The notes beneath the pieces were generated by a model. The model was not told the origin of the DNA and ran no database searches. It saw only the letters and a program-made list of their open reading frames with translations. Positions 17,048-25,372 of a stretch of DNA of 38,014 nucleotides are shown one piece after another. The stretch comes from Bradyrhizobium nitroreducens (GTDB lineage Bacteria > Pseudomonadota > Alphaproteobacteria > Rhizobiales > Xanthobacteraceae), in contig NZ_LFJC01000003.1 of NCBI RefSeq assembly GCF_002776695.1, positions 2,901,658 through 2,939,671 on the forward strand, in the 5' to 3' direction. Numbering within the stretch: position 1 is the first letter of the stretch; each line of letters opens with the position of its first letter. The translations under genes were made by a program, and so were the position numbers.

Positions 17048-17677
17048 ATGGCGAGCCTCACAGTCACCGACGAGCAGGTCAGGGCCACCCCGGCCAAAGT
17101 GATCCAGCCGGCCTGGGTGCGGGTCATGCACTGGATCAACGCCTTCGCCATGATCCTGATGATCCTGTCGGGCTGGCAGATCTACAACGCCTCGCCGCTG
17201 TTCGGCTTCACCTTCCCGCGCGACTACACGCTCGGCGGCTGGCTCGGTGGCGGCCTGCTCTGGCATTTTGCGGCGATGTGGCTGTTGATGGTCAACGGCC
17301 TCGCCTATCTCGTCACCGGTTTTGCCACCGGCCGCTTCCGCAAGAAGCTGTTTCCAATCACCCCGTCAGGCGTGCTGCACGACGTCAGGGCCGCCCTGAC
17401 CTTCAAGCTCGGCCATGACGATCTCACCGTCTACAATTATGTGCAGCGCCTGCTCTATGCCGGCATCATCGTGGTCGGCGTGCTGATCGTGCTCACGGGG
17501 CTCGGCATGTGGAAGCCGGTGCAGCTGCATTGGCTGGTCATGCTGTTCGGCGACTACCCGACCGCGCGCTACATCCATTTCTTCTGCATGGCCGCGATCT
17601 GCGCGTTTCTCGTCATTCACGTCCTGCTCGCACTCTTGGTGCCGAAGAGCCTGCGCGCGATGATTATCGGCCGTTGA
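17048..17677 (+). CDS. Cytochrome b561-type membrane protein (Ni-hydrogenase/thiosulfate-reductase cytochrome b family)
   Basis: 209 residues with four main transmembrane helices (about 25-47, 70-92, 133-155 and 175-198). Histidines in or at the helices (His28 in VMHWINAF, His73, His161, His177 and His191) are placed to bind two b hemes. Such proteins exchange electrons between the quinone pool and a periplasmic redox partner. The next gene, 14 bases downstream with its own AGGAG, encodes a Tat-exported molybdoenzyme, so this is most likely its electron-transfer subunit. This pairing differs from MsrP/MsrQ, where the membrane partner is a ferric-reductase-like protein. Confidence 0.88.
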   Translation: MASLTVTDEQVRATPAKVIQPAWVRVMHWINAFAMILMILSGWQIYNASPLFGFTFPRDYTLGGWLGGGLLWHFAAMWLLMVNGLAYLVTGFATGRFRKKLFPITPSGVLHDVRAALTFKLGHDDLTVYNYVQRLLYAGIIVVGVLIVLTGLGMWKPVQLHWLVMLFGDYPTARYIHFFCMAAICAFLVIHVLLALLVPKSLRAMIIGR

Positions 17678-17691
17678 TTAGGAGACCCATC

Positions 17692-18474
17692 ATGGCCAAG
17701 CGCTCTTTCCTGATCCCAGGCGTCGACAAGCGGCTGCTGATCAAGGACTCCATCAAGACGATGCCCGACGTCACCCGCCGCCGCTTCATCGCGGGCAGTG
17801 CCAGTCTCGGCGCCCTGACACTGTTGACCGGCTGCGACGTCGTCGATTCCTCCTCGGCCGAGGAGATGCTGAAGAGCGTCTCGAAGTTCAACGACGCCGT
17901 GCAGGCCTTCATCTTCAATCCCGATGCGCTGGCGCCGACCTTCCCCGAGAGCGCGATCACGAAGCCGTTTCCGTTCAACGCCTATTACGATCTCGACGAC
18001 GCGCCCGACGTCTCGGCTGCGGACTGGAAGCTCGAGGTGCGCGGCCTCGTCGACAACAAGAAATCCTGGACGCTGGACGAGCTCCATAAGCTGCCGCAGG
18101 TCACGCAGATCACCCGCCACATCTGCGTCGAGGGCTGGAGCGCGATCGGCAGCTGGACCGGCACGCCGCTGCGCGATTTCCTCAAGCTGATCGGCGCCGA
18201 CACGCGCGCGAAATACGTCTGGTTCCAGTGCGCCGACAAGGACGGCTACAATTCGCCTTTGGATATGCGCAGCGCCCTGCATCCGCAGACCCAGATGACG
18301 TTCAAATACGCGAACGAGATTTTGCCGCGCGCCTACGGCTTCCCGGTGAAGATCCGCGTGCCGACCAAGCTCGGCTTCAAGAACCCGAAATACGTGGTCT
18401 CGATGGAAGTCACCAACGACTACAAGGGCGGCTATTGGGAAGACCAGGGGTATAATTCGTTCAGCGGAAGCTGA
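17692..18474 (+). CDS. Tat-exported molybdopterin oxidoreductase, sulfite-oxidase/MsrP fold
   Basis: 260 residues from the ATG at 17692 (GGAG nine bases upstream). After a 27-residue N-terminal extension comes a twin-arginine signal, TRRRFIAGSASLGALTLLTGC, whose end is also a lipobox with Cys48 followed by Asp. The oxidoreductase molybdopterin domain follows, with the molybdenum-ligating Cys145 in ITRHICVEGWSAIGSWTGTPL and the closing YGFPVKIRVPTKLGFKNPKYV. It probably acts at the periplasmic face of the inner membrane as a lipoprotein, reducing or oxidising a small substrate (sulfite, sulfoxide or methionine sulfoxide in proteins). The substrate cannot be fixed from sequence. Confidence 0.9.
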   Translation: MAKRSFLIPGVDKRLLIKDSIKTMPDVTRRRFIAGSASLGALTLLTGCDVVDSSSAEEMLKSVSKFNDAVQAFIFNPDALAPTFPESAITKPFPFNAYYDLDDAPDVSAADWKLEVRGLVDNKKSWTLDELHKLPQVTQITRHICVEGWSAIGSWTGTPLRDFLKLIGADTRAKYVWFQCADKDGYNSPLDMRSALHPQTQMTFKYANEILPRAYGFPVKIRVPTKLGFKNPKYVVSMEVTNDYKGGYWEDQGYNSFSGS

Positions 18475-18482
18475 TTGGGGCC

Positions 18483-18583
18483 GTCATTCCGGGGCTCGCG
18501 AAGCGAGAGCCCGGAATCCATCGGGCCGCAGGACTGGTGGATGAATGGATTCCGGGTTCGCGCTATGCGCGCCCCGGAATGAC
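18483..18583. repeat. Palindromic intergenic repeat, family B copy 2
   Basis: 101 bp with perfect 13-bp terminal inverted repeats (GTCATTCCGGGGC / GCCCCGGAATGAC) and inner arms GAATCCAT / ATGGATTC. It lies between the converging molybdoenzyme and MFS genes. Confidence 0.88.
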
Positions 18584-18586
18584 AAC

Positions 18587-19774
18587 CTAGCCCGGTCCCA
18601 CCTTGCGCTGGCACAACGCTGCCACCGCCCCCAGCGCCAATAACGCCGCCGACACGTTCAGCGCATACGACAGGCTCCCCAGCGCATCCGTGATCGCGCC
18701 GACCACGATCGGGCCGAGCGTCTGGCCGACGCCGAACGAGATCGTCATCGCGGCGATCGCGGTCGGCCACACCTGCGGCGGATAGTTGAAGCGCACGAAG
18801 GCGGTGGTCGAGCCGACCACGGCGAAGAAGGCGACGCCGAACACGACCGCGGAGACGGCGAGCCATGCCGGCGAATGCCCGAGCATCGGCAGGGCCGCCC
18901 CCAACGCGTTGGTGCCGAGGATGATGGCGGTGGCGAGCCCGCCGCGATCGAGCGCGAGCACGCCGCGCCAGGCCCAGGGCGTTACGAAGGCGGACAGGCC
19001 GATCAGGCTCCAGAACGCCGCCTGCGCCGCGGCCCCGCCGCCGCCGTCGCGCACATAGGCGATCATGAAGGTCATGTAGGCGATGTAGCCGGCGCCGAAG
19101 AGGAAATAGCCGGCCAGGTAAATCAGCACGGGCAGGATCGCAAAGGCGGCGTGGCTGCCTTCGGAGAAGCGCGCGCCGCTCTCGATGCGGATCAGGAACA
19201 ACGGCACGGTCATGACGACCGAGAGCAGGGTCATCGCCCACCACACGATCCACCACGAGCCCGGCCCGAAATACTGCAGCGTGAACGGTGCGATCAGTCC
19301 CGACGATAAAATGCCGATGCCGGGCCCGGCATAGAACAGGCTGAGCAGGAAATTGGCCCGCTCGGGGCGGGTCTGGGCGATGGTGGCCGCCAGCGCGCCG
19401 CCCGCGACGAAGCCGGCCGCGGCGCCAAGACCCAGCACGAGCCGCGCCAGGCTCAGCGCGATGAAATTCCCCGTCAGCGCGCAGGTGGCGAGCGCGGCGA
19501 CGCAGGCGAGGGTTCCGCCGCGGATGGCCGCCGCCCAGCCGACGCGCTGGATCAGGCGCGAGGCGGCAAGCGCGCCCACGAGATAGCCGACGGCGTTGAT
19601 GGTGTTCATGAAACCGGCCGCCGAGTAGGACCAGCCGAGGTCCTCCCGCATGTCGGGCAGCACCAGGGCATAGGCAAAGCGGCCGATTCCGAGCCCGACC
19701 GTCGCGGCCAGCGACAGGGTCAGGATCAGCCGCGCAGGGTGTGCGTCGGGTGGGGGGCGATCAGGGGCGTGCAA
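18587..19774 (-). CDS. MFS transporter, YbfB type
   Basis: About 395 residues and twelve transmembrane segments. The start is placed at TTG 19774, preceded by GGAG; the frame is open to 20116, but the longer version runs through an intergenic repeat and the leuB start. Near the N-terminus [36 protein letters not shown] is the typical first helix and loop of the YbfB/MFS_4 family, and [16 protein letters not shown] lies in helix 4-5. The substrate is unknown; members of this family are proton-driven and many are uncharacterised. The stop is four bases from the family B repeat. Confidence 0.87.
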   Translation of the reverse strand: MHAPDRPPPDAHPARLILTLSLAATVGLGIGRFAYALVLPDMREDLGWSYSAAGFMNTINAVGYLVGALAASRLIQRVGWAAAIRGGTLACVAALATCALTGNFIALSLARLVLGLGAAAGFVAGGALAATIAQTRPERANFLLSLFYAGPGIGILSSGLIAPFTLQYFGPGSWWIVWWAMTLLSVVMTVPLFLIRIESGARFSEGSHAAFAILPVLIYLAGYFLFGAGYIAYMTFMIAYVRDGGGGAAAQAAFWSLIGLSAFVTPWAWRGVLALDRGGLATAIILGTNALGAALPMLGHSPAWLAVSAVVFGVAFFAVVGSTTAFVRFNYPPQVWPTAIAAMTISFGVGQTLGPIVVGAITDALGSLSYALNVSAALLALGAVAALCQRKVGPG

Positions 19775-19898
19775 GGGGATACTCCGGCGTCCCGCACTGT
19801 GGCAGGCCCCGCCCGCCTTGCACAGCCGCGCCGCGGCAATGGTGTCTTGCCAAGCGCGCAACGCCGCTCTAGCACTCCCGCCGAAATTCATCCCGCTC

Positions 19899-19970
19899 GT
19901 CATGCCCGGGCTTGACCCGGGCATCCATCCTTCAAAAAAGCTGGATTGCCGGGTCAAGCCCGGCAATGAC
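19899..19970. repeat. Palindromic repeat immediately upstream of leuB
   Basis: 72 bp: GTCATGCCCGGGCTTGACCC at the left pairs with GGGTCAAGCCCGGCAATGAC at the right with few mismatches. Its translation in one frame gives the PGLDPGIHP peptide that commonly marks misannotated starts in related genomes. It ends 24 bases before the leuB ATG. Confidence 0.88.
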
Positions 19971-19994
19971 GAGAAAAAATCTGAGGTGACGACC

Positions 19995-21107
19995 ATGGCG
20001 ACCCACAAATTGCTGCTGCTTCCCGGCGACGGTATCGGCCCCGAGGTGATGGGCGAGGTGAAGCGGCTGATCGACTGGCTCAATTCGGCCGGGATCGCCA
20101 AATTCGAGACCGACACCGGCCTCGTCGGCGGCTCCGCCTATGATGCCCACAAGGTCTCGATCTCCGAGGGCGACATGGCCAAGGCGCTTGCCGCCGACGC
20201 CATCATCTTCGGCGCGGTCGGCGGCCCCAAATGGGATGCCGTTCCTTACGAGGTGCGTCCGGAAGCCGGCCTGCTCCGCCTGCGCAAGGATCTCGCTTTG
20301 TTCGCCAACCTCCGTCCCGCCGTGTGCTACCCGGCGCTGGCTGATGCCTCCAGCCTGAAGCGCGAGGCGGTCGAAGGTCTCGACATCATGATCGTGCGCG
20401 AGCTCACCGGCGGCGTCTATTTCGGCGAGCCCAAGACCATCACCGATCTCGGCAACGGCCAGAAGCGCGCCATCGATACCCAGGTCTACGACACCTATGA
20501 GATCGAGCGCATCGGCCGCGTCGCCTTCGAGCTCGCGCGCAAGCGCAAGAACAAGGTGACGTCGATGGAGAAGCGCAACGTCATGAAGTCGGGCGTGCTC
20601 TGGAACGAGGTCATGACTCAGGTCCACAAGCGCGAATACCCCGACGTCACGCTCGAGCATCAGCTCGCCGATTCCGGCGGCATGATGCTGGTGAAATGGC
20701 CGAAGCAGTTCGACGTCATCGTCACCGACAATCTGTTCGGCGACATGCTCTCGGACATCGCGGCGATGCTGACCGGCTCGCTCGGCATGCTGCCCTCGGC
20801 TTCGCTCGGCGAAGTGGATGTGAAGACCAAGAAGCGCAAGGCGCTGTACGAGCCCGTGCATGGCTCGGCGCCTGATATCGCCGGCAAGGGCCTCGCCAAT
20901 CCGATCGCGATGATCTCGTCCTTCGGCATGGCGCTGCGCTATTCCTTCGACATGGGCGATCTCGCCGACAAGGTCGACGCCGCCATCGCCGCCGTGCTGG
21001 CGAGCGGCCTGCGCACCGCCGACATCAAGTCGGAGGGGACGACGGCCGCTTCGACCACGCAGATGGGCGAAGCGATCCTGAAGGAATTGCAGAAACTGCA
21101 CGCGTAA
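19995..21107 (+). CDS. leuB: 3-isopropylmalate dehydrogenase
   Basis: 370 residues from the ATG at 19995 with TGAGGTG upstream; longer in-frame starts lie in the preceding repeat. It oxidises and decarboxylates 3-isopropylmalate with NAD in leucine synthesis. Motifs include [36 protein letters not shown] and the adenine-site block [18 protein letters not shown]. The length agrees with type I LeuB. The small isomerase subunit leuD lies 13 kb away, so the leucine genes are dispersed. Confidence 0.96.
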   Translation: MATHKLLLLPGDGIGPEVMGEVKRLIDWLNSAGIAKFETDTGLVGGSAYDAHKVSISEGDMAKALAADAIIFGAVGGPKWDAVPYEVRPEAGLLRLRKDLALFANLRPAVCYPALADASSLKREAVEGLDIMIVRELTGGVYFGEPKTITDLGNGQKRAIDTQVYDTYEIERIGRVAFELARKRKNKVTSMEKRNVMKSGVLWNEVMTQVHKREYPDVTLEHQLADSGGMMLVKWPKQFDVIVTDNLFGDMLSDIAAMLTGSLGMLPSASLGEVDVKTKKRKALYEPVHGSAPDIAGKGLANPIAMISSFGMALRYSFDMGDLADKVDAAIAAVLASGLRTADIKSEGTTAASTTQMGEAILKELQKLHA

Positions 21108-21118
21108 GATGGGATGTC

Positions 21119-21204
21119 GTGGCCCGGATGGAGCGAAAGCGAAATCCGGGGTTCTCGCCACGTGGATAGACCTTCCCGGATTGCGCTTCGCTCATCCGGG
21201 CTAC
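21119..21204. repeat. GTAGCCCGGAT-type palindromic repeat
   Basis: 86 bp. The left end GTGGCCCGGATGGAGCGAAAGCGAAATCCGGG pairs with CCCGGATTGCGCTTCGCTCATCCGGGCTAC at the right (given here as two imperfectly matching arms in blocks). It lies between leuB and the acyltransferase gene. Confidence 0.8.
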
Positions 21205-21220
21205 ATGCCGGAGCCGCCTC

Positions 21221-21859
21221 ATGGGCACATCCCCCCGCCCCAAGATCGCGGAAACCATCATCCATGACACGGTGCGCCGGCGCGAGGCGCAGATCGGGCG
21301 GCGCTGCGAAATCCTCGCGGGCACCCGCATCGAATATGCCTCGCTCGGCGACTACTCCTATCTCGGCGAGAACTGCGACGTCGCCGACGCCGTGATCGGC
21401 AAGTTCACGGCCATCGCCAATTCAGTGCGGATCGGCGCGCCGAACCATCCGATGGGCCGGCCGTCCCAGCATCGTTTCACCTATTGCCCCGAATATTACG
21501 AGCCGGGCGCAACGCGTGACCGCGATTTCTTCGCGGACCGTCGCGGCGACCGCGTCATCGTCGGCAATGATGTCTGGATCGGACACGCCGCCATCCTGCT
21601 GCCGGGTGTGAGCGTCGGTGACGGCGCGGTGATCGCGGCAGGCGCGGTCGTCAGCCGCGATGTCGAGCCCTACACCATCGTCGGCGGCGTTCCCGCGCGC
21701 CCCATCCGCAAGCGCTTCGATGAGGATGTCGCGCAGAGCTTGCGGCGCATCGCCTGGTGGGATTGGCCGGATGCGCTCATCTTCGAGCGCCTCGCCGATT
21801 TCCGCTCCGAGGCGATCGAGGAGTTTTGCCGGCGCTACGATCCGGCAGCCAACGCGTGA
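21221..21859 (+). CDS. Hexapeptide-repeat acyltransferase (phosphonate-cluster/xenobiotic acetyltransferase type)
   Basis: 212 residues. The middle is a left-handed beta-helix of hexapeptide repeats ([30 protein letters not shown] and [51 protein letters not shown], each seen here in the translation). The [19 protein letters not shown] insert is typical of the family found in phosphonate (phn) clusters (TIGR03308-like). No phn gene is nearby, so this is a stand-alone copy with unknown acceptor. The ATG at 21221 lies just after a GTAGCCCGGAT repeat with a weak ribosome binding site (GGAGCCGCCTC). Confidence 0.85.
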   Translation: MGTSPRPKIAETIIHDTVRRREAQIGRRCEILAGTRIEYASLGDYSYLGENCDVADAVIGKFTAIANSVRIGAPNHPMGRPSQHRFTYCPEYYEPGATRDRDFFADRRGDRVIVGNDVWIGHAAILLPGVSVGDGAVIAAGAVVSRDVEPYTIVGGVPARPIRKRFDEDVAQSLRRIAWWDWPDALIFERLADFRSEAIEEFCRRYDPAANA

Positions 21860-21875
21860 GGCGGACGCGTCTCGC

Positions 21876-21908
21876 AAAAAAAATGGCCGGGCGTGAGCCC
21901 GGCCTTTT
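21876..21908. terminator. Bidirectional rho-independent terminator
   Basis: AAAAAAAA (21876-21883), then stem GGCCGGGC / GCCCGGCC with GTGA loop (21885-21904), then TTTT. The hairpin with U-runs on both strands serves the converging acyltransferase and small exported-protein genes. Confidence 0.88.
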
Positions 21909-21929
21909 GATTCGGATCGCTACGTCCGC

Positions 21930-22307
21930 TCAGTACAGCGGGAAATTCTGCGGATAGCCGCCGATGTCCTGCGGCGGCGAGAGCGGCTGGCGGTCGATCG
22001 GGCGATTGAGATTCTCGCGCGCGAAGGACGGATAGCCCACGGCCGGCGGGAAGGCATAGTCGGAGAATTTGCGGTCGCCCGGATTGACCTCGGTGCCGCC
22101 GTCGAGCCAGGAGCGCTTGCTGACATAGATGCGGGTGCGGCCCTGCTGGTAGACGGCGTTGGGACCGCTCGGGCCGTAATAGTGGCGGCCGCGCTCGTCG
22201 TAGCGCTTGGTCTTGTTGTCGGCCGAGGCCGGCGTCACGAGGGACATGGCAATCACGGCGCCCGCAGCAAACAAGGTCGCCAATTTGGCAGAGAATTTCG
22301 AGCTCAT
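21930..22307 (-). CDS. Small exported protein of unknown function
   Basis: 125 residues from the ATG at 22307, which has AGGGGA upstream; an earlier in-frame ATG (22346) has no such site. Residues 1-29 are a signal peptide (SKFSAKLATLFAAGAVIAMSLVTPASA). The mature part is basic and rich in Tyr, Pro and Gly, with RGRHYYGPSGPNAVYQQGRTRIYVSKRSWLDGGTEVNPGDRKFSDYAF as its most distinctive stretch (seen in the translation in overlapping pieces). No domain is recognised. It ends at a bidirectional terminator, so it is probably transcribed alone. Confidence 0.8.
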   Translation of the reverse strand: MSSKFSAKLATLFAAGAVIAMSLVTPASADNKTKRYDERGRHYYGPSGPNAVYQQGRTRIYVSKRSWLDGGTEVNPGDRKFSDYAFPPAVGYPSFARENLNRPIDRQPLSPPQDIGGYPQNFPLY

Positions 22308-22463
22308 CACGTCCCCTTCAGGCGGCGCACCGCCAGTCGATTTCACCCCATACTAGCCCGGCCGGGGTGAGCGCAACTAGGTCTATTGGGTCACACCAGC
22401 TCGGAATAATCGGGCCCGCCGGCAAAAGTTGCATCAATACCAGCCACTTGAGCTTGATGCGCC

Positions 22464-23258
22464 TCAAAGCGTCCCGCGCAATTGCGCGTTCGCCGCGCCC
22501 AGCAGCCAGTCCGGCGAGCCCGCAAGGTCGCAAGCCCGGCGCTTCAGCTCGGCCCGGGCGAACAGATCGGCGAGCTTCGGCTCGTTGCCCGAGGTCAGCA
22601 GCGTCAGCCGGTTCAGCGTGCACGCGACGGCCGCACGCTGGGCGGGCATTGTGTCGCCCTGGCAGGAGAAGCCGGAGATCTGCAAGCCCGGCTCCTCGCT
22701 GCGCTTGAGGTAGCCGAGGCAGGCCCGCGCGCCCTCCGTTGCCGCGACCGGCCGGAACAGGGCGACGGGGCCGAATTTGGTCTCGATCAGGCCGGCCTGT
22801 TCGAGCGCGCTGGCCGCTTCCAGGCCCATCTGGACGGCGAGGTCCATCGCGGCAGGACGAGCCACGTCGAACTCGCCGCCCTCCCGGTAAATCTCCAGCT
22901 GGGCCAGCGGCTTGTCCGCTTCGCCTGCCCAGCGCATGATGTCCCGGCGGCCGCCTTCGGGATGTCGAAGGATGGTGTAAGATGCTGTTTTCTCGGACGA
23001 ATCGAGCTTGCTGAGGGCGAATGCCGGATGCGAGCGGTCGGCGACGTTCCAGCCGGGCTTCGGCGCCGGCTCGTCGTCACGCAGATCGGGCAGCTGCCCG
23101 AGCGCCGCAAGGCCAAGGATGGCAAACAGGGCGAGCGTCCCCACATAGGCGAACAACCGCGCCAGCGTGCCGACGACCTCGTCGGCGAAGGCTGCTAACG
23201 CCAGATGGAGACTGGTCCGGGTCGAGAGTGCGGCCGTGCTGGCCTCAGGCGACTGCAT
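22464..23258 (-). CDS. Single-pass membrane protein of unknown function
   Basis: 264 residues from the ATG at 23258 (another at 23282 is possible). A single transmembrane helix lies at about 34-54 (RLFAYVGTLALFAILGLAALG); the following 200 residues are predicted extracytoplasmic and include FGPVALFRP, ACLGYLKRSEEPGLQISGFSCQG and FARAELKRRACDL with four cysteines that could form disulfides. It is divergent from asd. I do not recognise the family and assign no function. Confidence 0.75.
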   Translation of the reverse strand: MQSPEASTAALSTRTSLHLALAAFADEVVGTLARLFAYVGTLALFAILGLAALGQLPDLRDDEPAPKPGWNVADRSHPAFALSKLDSSEKTASYTILRHPEGGRRDIMRWAGEADKPLAQLEIYREGGEFDVARPAAMDLAVQMGLEAASALEQAGLIETKFGPVALFRPVAATEGARACLGYLKRSEEPGLQISGFSCQGDTMPAQRAAVACTLNRLTLLTSGNEPKLADLFARAELKRRACDLAGSPDWLLGAANAQLRGTL

Positions 23259-23374
23259 CCACGTCCCTAAGGCGGGGTCCAACGTTGTCTTGCGGCCGGT
23301 TCTCGCATAGAAGCGCTGCTCTTCCTGTTTAAGCGTCAGCTTCAGGAACGGGCTTTTTCATCGGAGAGTGAACG

Positions 23375-24409
23375 ATGGGTTACAAAGTCGCAGTCGTCGG
23401 CGCGACCGGCAATGTCGGACGGGAAATGCTCAACATCCTGGATGAGCGCAAATTCCCCGCGGACGAGGTCGTGGCCCTGGCGTCACGCCGCAGCGTCGGC
23501 GTCGAGGTCTCCTATGGCGACCGCACCCTGAAGGTCAAAGCGCTCGAGCACTACGACTTCTCCGACGTCGACATCTGCCTGATGTCGGCGGGCGGCTCGG
23601 TGTCGAAGGAATGGTCGCCGAAGATCGGCGCCGCCGGTGCCGTCGTGATCGACAATTCTTCGGCCTGGCGCATGGACCCGGACGTGCCGCTGATCGTGCC
23701 GGAGGTGAATGCGGCCGCGACCGAAGGCTTCAAGAAGAAGAACATCATCGCCAACCCGAACTGTTCGACCGCGCAGCTCGTGGTCGCGCTCAAGCCGCTG
23801 CACGACAAGGCGACGATCAAGCGCGTCGTGGTCTCGACCTATCAATCGGTGTCGGGCGCCGGCAAGGACGCGATGGACGAGCTGTTCTCGCAGACCAAGG
23901 CGGTCTACACCAACAGCGAGATCGTCAATAAGAAGTTTCCCGCGCGCATCGCCTTCAACATCATCCCCCAGATCGACGTCTTCATGGAGGACGGCTACAC
24001 CAAGGAAGAGTGGAAGATGATGGCGGAGACCAAGAAGATCCTTGATTCCAAGATCAAGCTCACCGCCACCTGCGTGCGCGTGCCTGTGTTCGTCGGCCAC
24101 TCCGAAGCCGTCAACATCGAGTTCGAAAATCCGATCAGCGCGGATGAAGCGCGCGACATCCTGCGCAAGGCGCCCGGCTGCCTCGTCATCGACAAGCAGG
24201 AGCCCGGCGGCTACGCCACGCCGTACGAGGCGGCCGGCGAGGACGCCACCTACATCAGCCGCATCCGCGAGGACGCGACGGTGGAGAACGGTCTCGTGTT
24301 GTGGTGCGTGTCCGACAACCTCCGCAAGGGCGCGGCGCTCAACGCGATCCAGATCGCGGAAGTGCTGATCAACCGCAAGCTGATCAGCGCGAAGAAGCAG
24401 GCGGCGTAA
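23375..24409 (+). CDS. asd: Aspartate-semialdehyde dehydrogenase
   Basis: 344 residues, start ATG 23375 with GGAGAGTGA upstream. It reduces aspartyl phosphate with NADPH to the branch-point aldehyde for lysine/diaminopimelate, threonine and methionine. VVGATGNVGREML (8-20) binds the cofactor, Cys130 in ANPNCSTAQLVVALKPLH is the nucleophile, and VRVPVFVGHSEAVNIEF carries the catalytic region near the active-site histidine. The gene is probably essential. A family A repeat follows. Confidence 0.97.
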   Translation: MGYKVAVVGATGNVGREMLNILDERKFPADEVVALASRRSVGVEVSYGDRTLKVKALEHYDFSDVDICLMSAGGSVSKEWSPKIGAAGAVVIDNSSAWRMDPDVPLIVPEVNAAATEGFKKKNIIANPNCSTAQLVVALKPLHDKATIKRVVVSTYQSVSGAGKDAMDELFSQTKAVYTNSEIVNKKFPARIAFNIIPQIDVFMEDGYTKEEWKMMAETKKILDSKIKLTATCVRVPVFVGHSEAVNIEFENPISADEARDILRKAPGCLVIDKQEPGGYATPYEAAGEDATYISRIREDATVENGLVLWCVSDNLRKGAALNAIQIAEVLINRKLISAKKQAA

Positions 24410-24427
24410 GCTCAGCTCTCTCCCCTC

Positions 24428-24581
24428 GTCGTCCCGGACAAGCGCGCCCTAAGCGCGCGAAGATCCGGGACCCATCACCACAGGACGTGGTTTGGCGCCA
24501 GGCCGGCAACTCCGAGCCTTCGTAAAACGACTGCTGCGGCGTATGGGTCCCGGATCTGCGCTTGCGCTTGTCCGGGACGAC
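24428..24581. repeat. Palindromic intergenic repeat, family A copy 3
   Basis: 154 bp with perfect 18-bp terminal inverted repeats beginning GTCGTCCCGGACAAGCGC. The core AACTCCGAGCCTTCG matches the other two copies. It separates the converging asd and carbonic anhydrase genes. Confidence 0.9.
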
Positions 24582-24614
24582 GATCGCGTTTGGCGCGGCA
24601 GTTTGCGAAATCGC

Positions 24615-25259
24615 CTACACCACGCCCCGCGCGTTCCTGAATTCCTTCGCCGCCTTGTCCAGCACGAACAGCGATCCCTCCGCGACGCCGAAATAGGCGC
24701 CGTGGGTCTGCATCTGGCCGCTCTCCACGGCCTTCTGCACGAACGGGAACGTCATCAGGTTTTCCAGGCTGCGGAACACCGCGGCCTTCTCGATGCGCTC
24801 GACGAACTGCGCCATGCTCTCGTGGTCGCGCTGCTCGACCACTTCGCCCGGCTTGATGAACATCTGCATCCATTTGCCGATGAAGTCGCCGGGCGTCAGC
24901 GGCTCGATCTTGTCGACGAAGGCGCGGATGCCGCCGCACTGGGCGTGGCCGAGCACCACGATGTGCTTCACCTTCAGCACCGTCACCGCATATTCCAGCG
25001 CGGCGGAGACGCCATGGGCGTTGCCGTCGGGCTGATACACCGGCACCAGATTGGCGATGTTGCGCACCACGAACAATTCGCCCGGCCCGACGTCGAAGAT
25101 CACCTCGGGCGAGACGCGGCTGTCGCAGCAGCCGATCACCATCACTTCCGGGAACTGCCCTTTCACCGACAGCTCGCGATAGCGGCTCTGCTCGGTCGGC
25201 AGCCGCTGGGTGGCGAAGGCCTGGTAGCCTTCCAGCAAATGCTTCGGGAATGTCATCAT
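24615..25259 (-). CDS. Beta-class carbonic anhydrase
   Basis: 214 residues, typical for the beta class. It interconverts carbon dioxide and bicarbonate in the cytosol. The zinc-site motif CxDxR is Cys44-Asp46-Arg48 in GCCDSRVSP, and His105 and Cys108 lie in GHAQCGGI. Other conserved blocks are FVVRNIANLVP and HGVSAALEYAV. The gene is divergent from the CitE-like lyase gene, so the 113-base gap should carry both promoters. Confidence 0.95.
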   Translation of the reverse strand: MMTFPKHLLEGYQAFATQRLPTEQSRYRELSVKGQFPEVMVIGCCDSRVSPEVIFDVGPGELFVVRNIANLVPVYQPDGNAHGVSAALEYAVTVLKVKHIVVLGHAQCGGIRAFVDKIEPLTPGDFIGKWMQMFIKPGEVVEQRDHESMAQFVERIEKAAVFRSLENLMTFPFVQKAVESGQMQTHGAYFGVAEGSLFVLDKAAKEFRNARGVV

Positions 25260-25372
25260 GGCCTATGCCTAAACATATACCGCAGGGGCGAACAAGCCTT
25301 TCGAATAGACAGGCCAGGTGCTATCGGCTCCGGTAACGAATTCGCTTGAGGCAGACCAGAAGGAACGCTCGC

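Noticed and set aside
18606..18622. Sigma-54-like TGGCAC-N5-TGCC
   Set aside because: Lies inside the MFS coding sequence at its 3' end and departs from the consensus TTGC; chance match.
19818..19994. N-terminal extension of leuB
   Set aside because: It translates the PGLDPGIHP repeat; the ATG at 19995 has the Shine-Dalgarno and the family start.
19775..20116. N-terminal extension of the MFS gene
   Set aside because: It overlaps leuB and the repeat on the opposite strand; the TTG at 19774 with GGAG gives normal family length.
19932..21161. Minus-strand 409-codon frame opposite leuB
   Set aside because: Antisense shadow of leuB; starts in a repeat-rich gap and has no domain.
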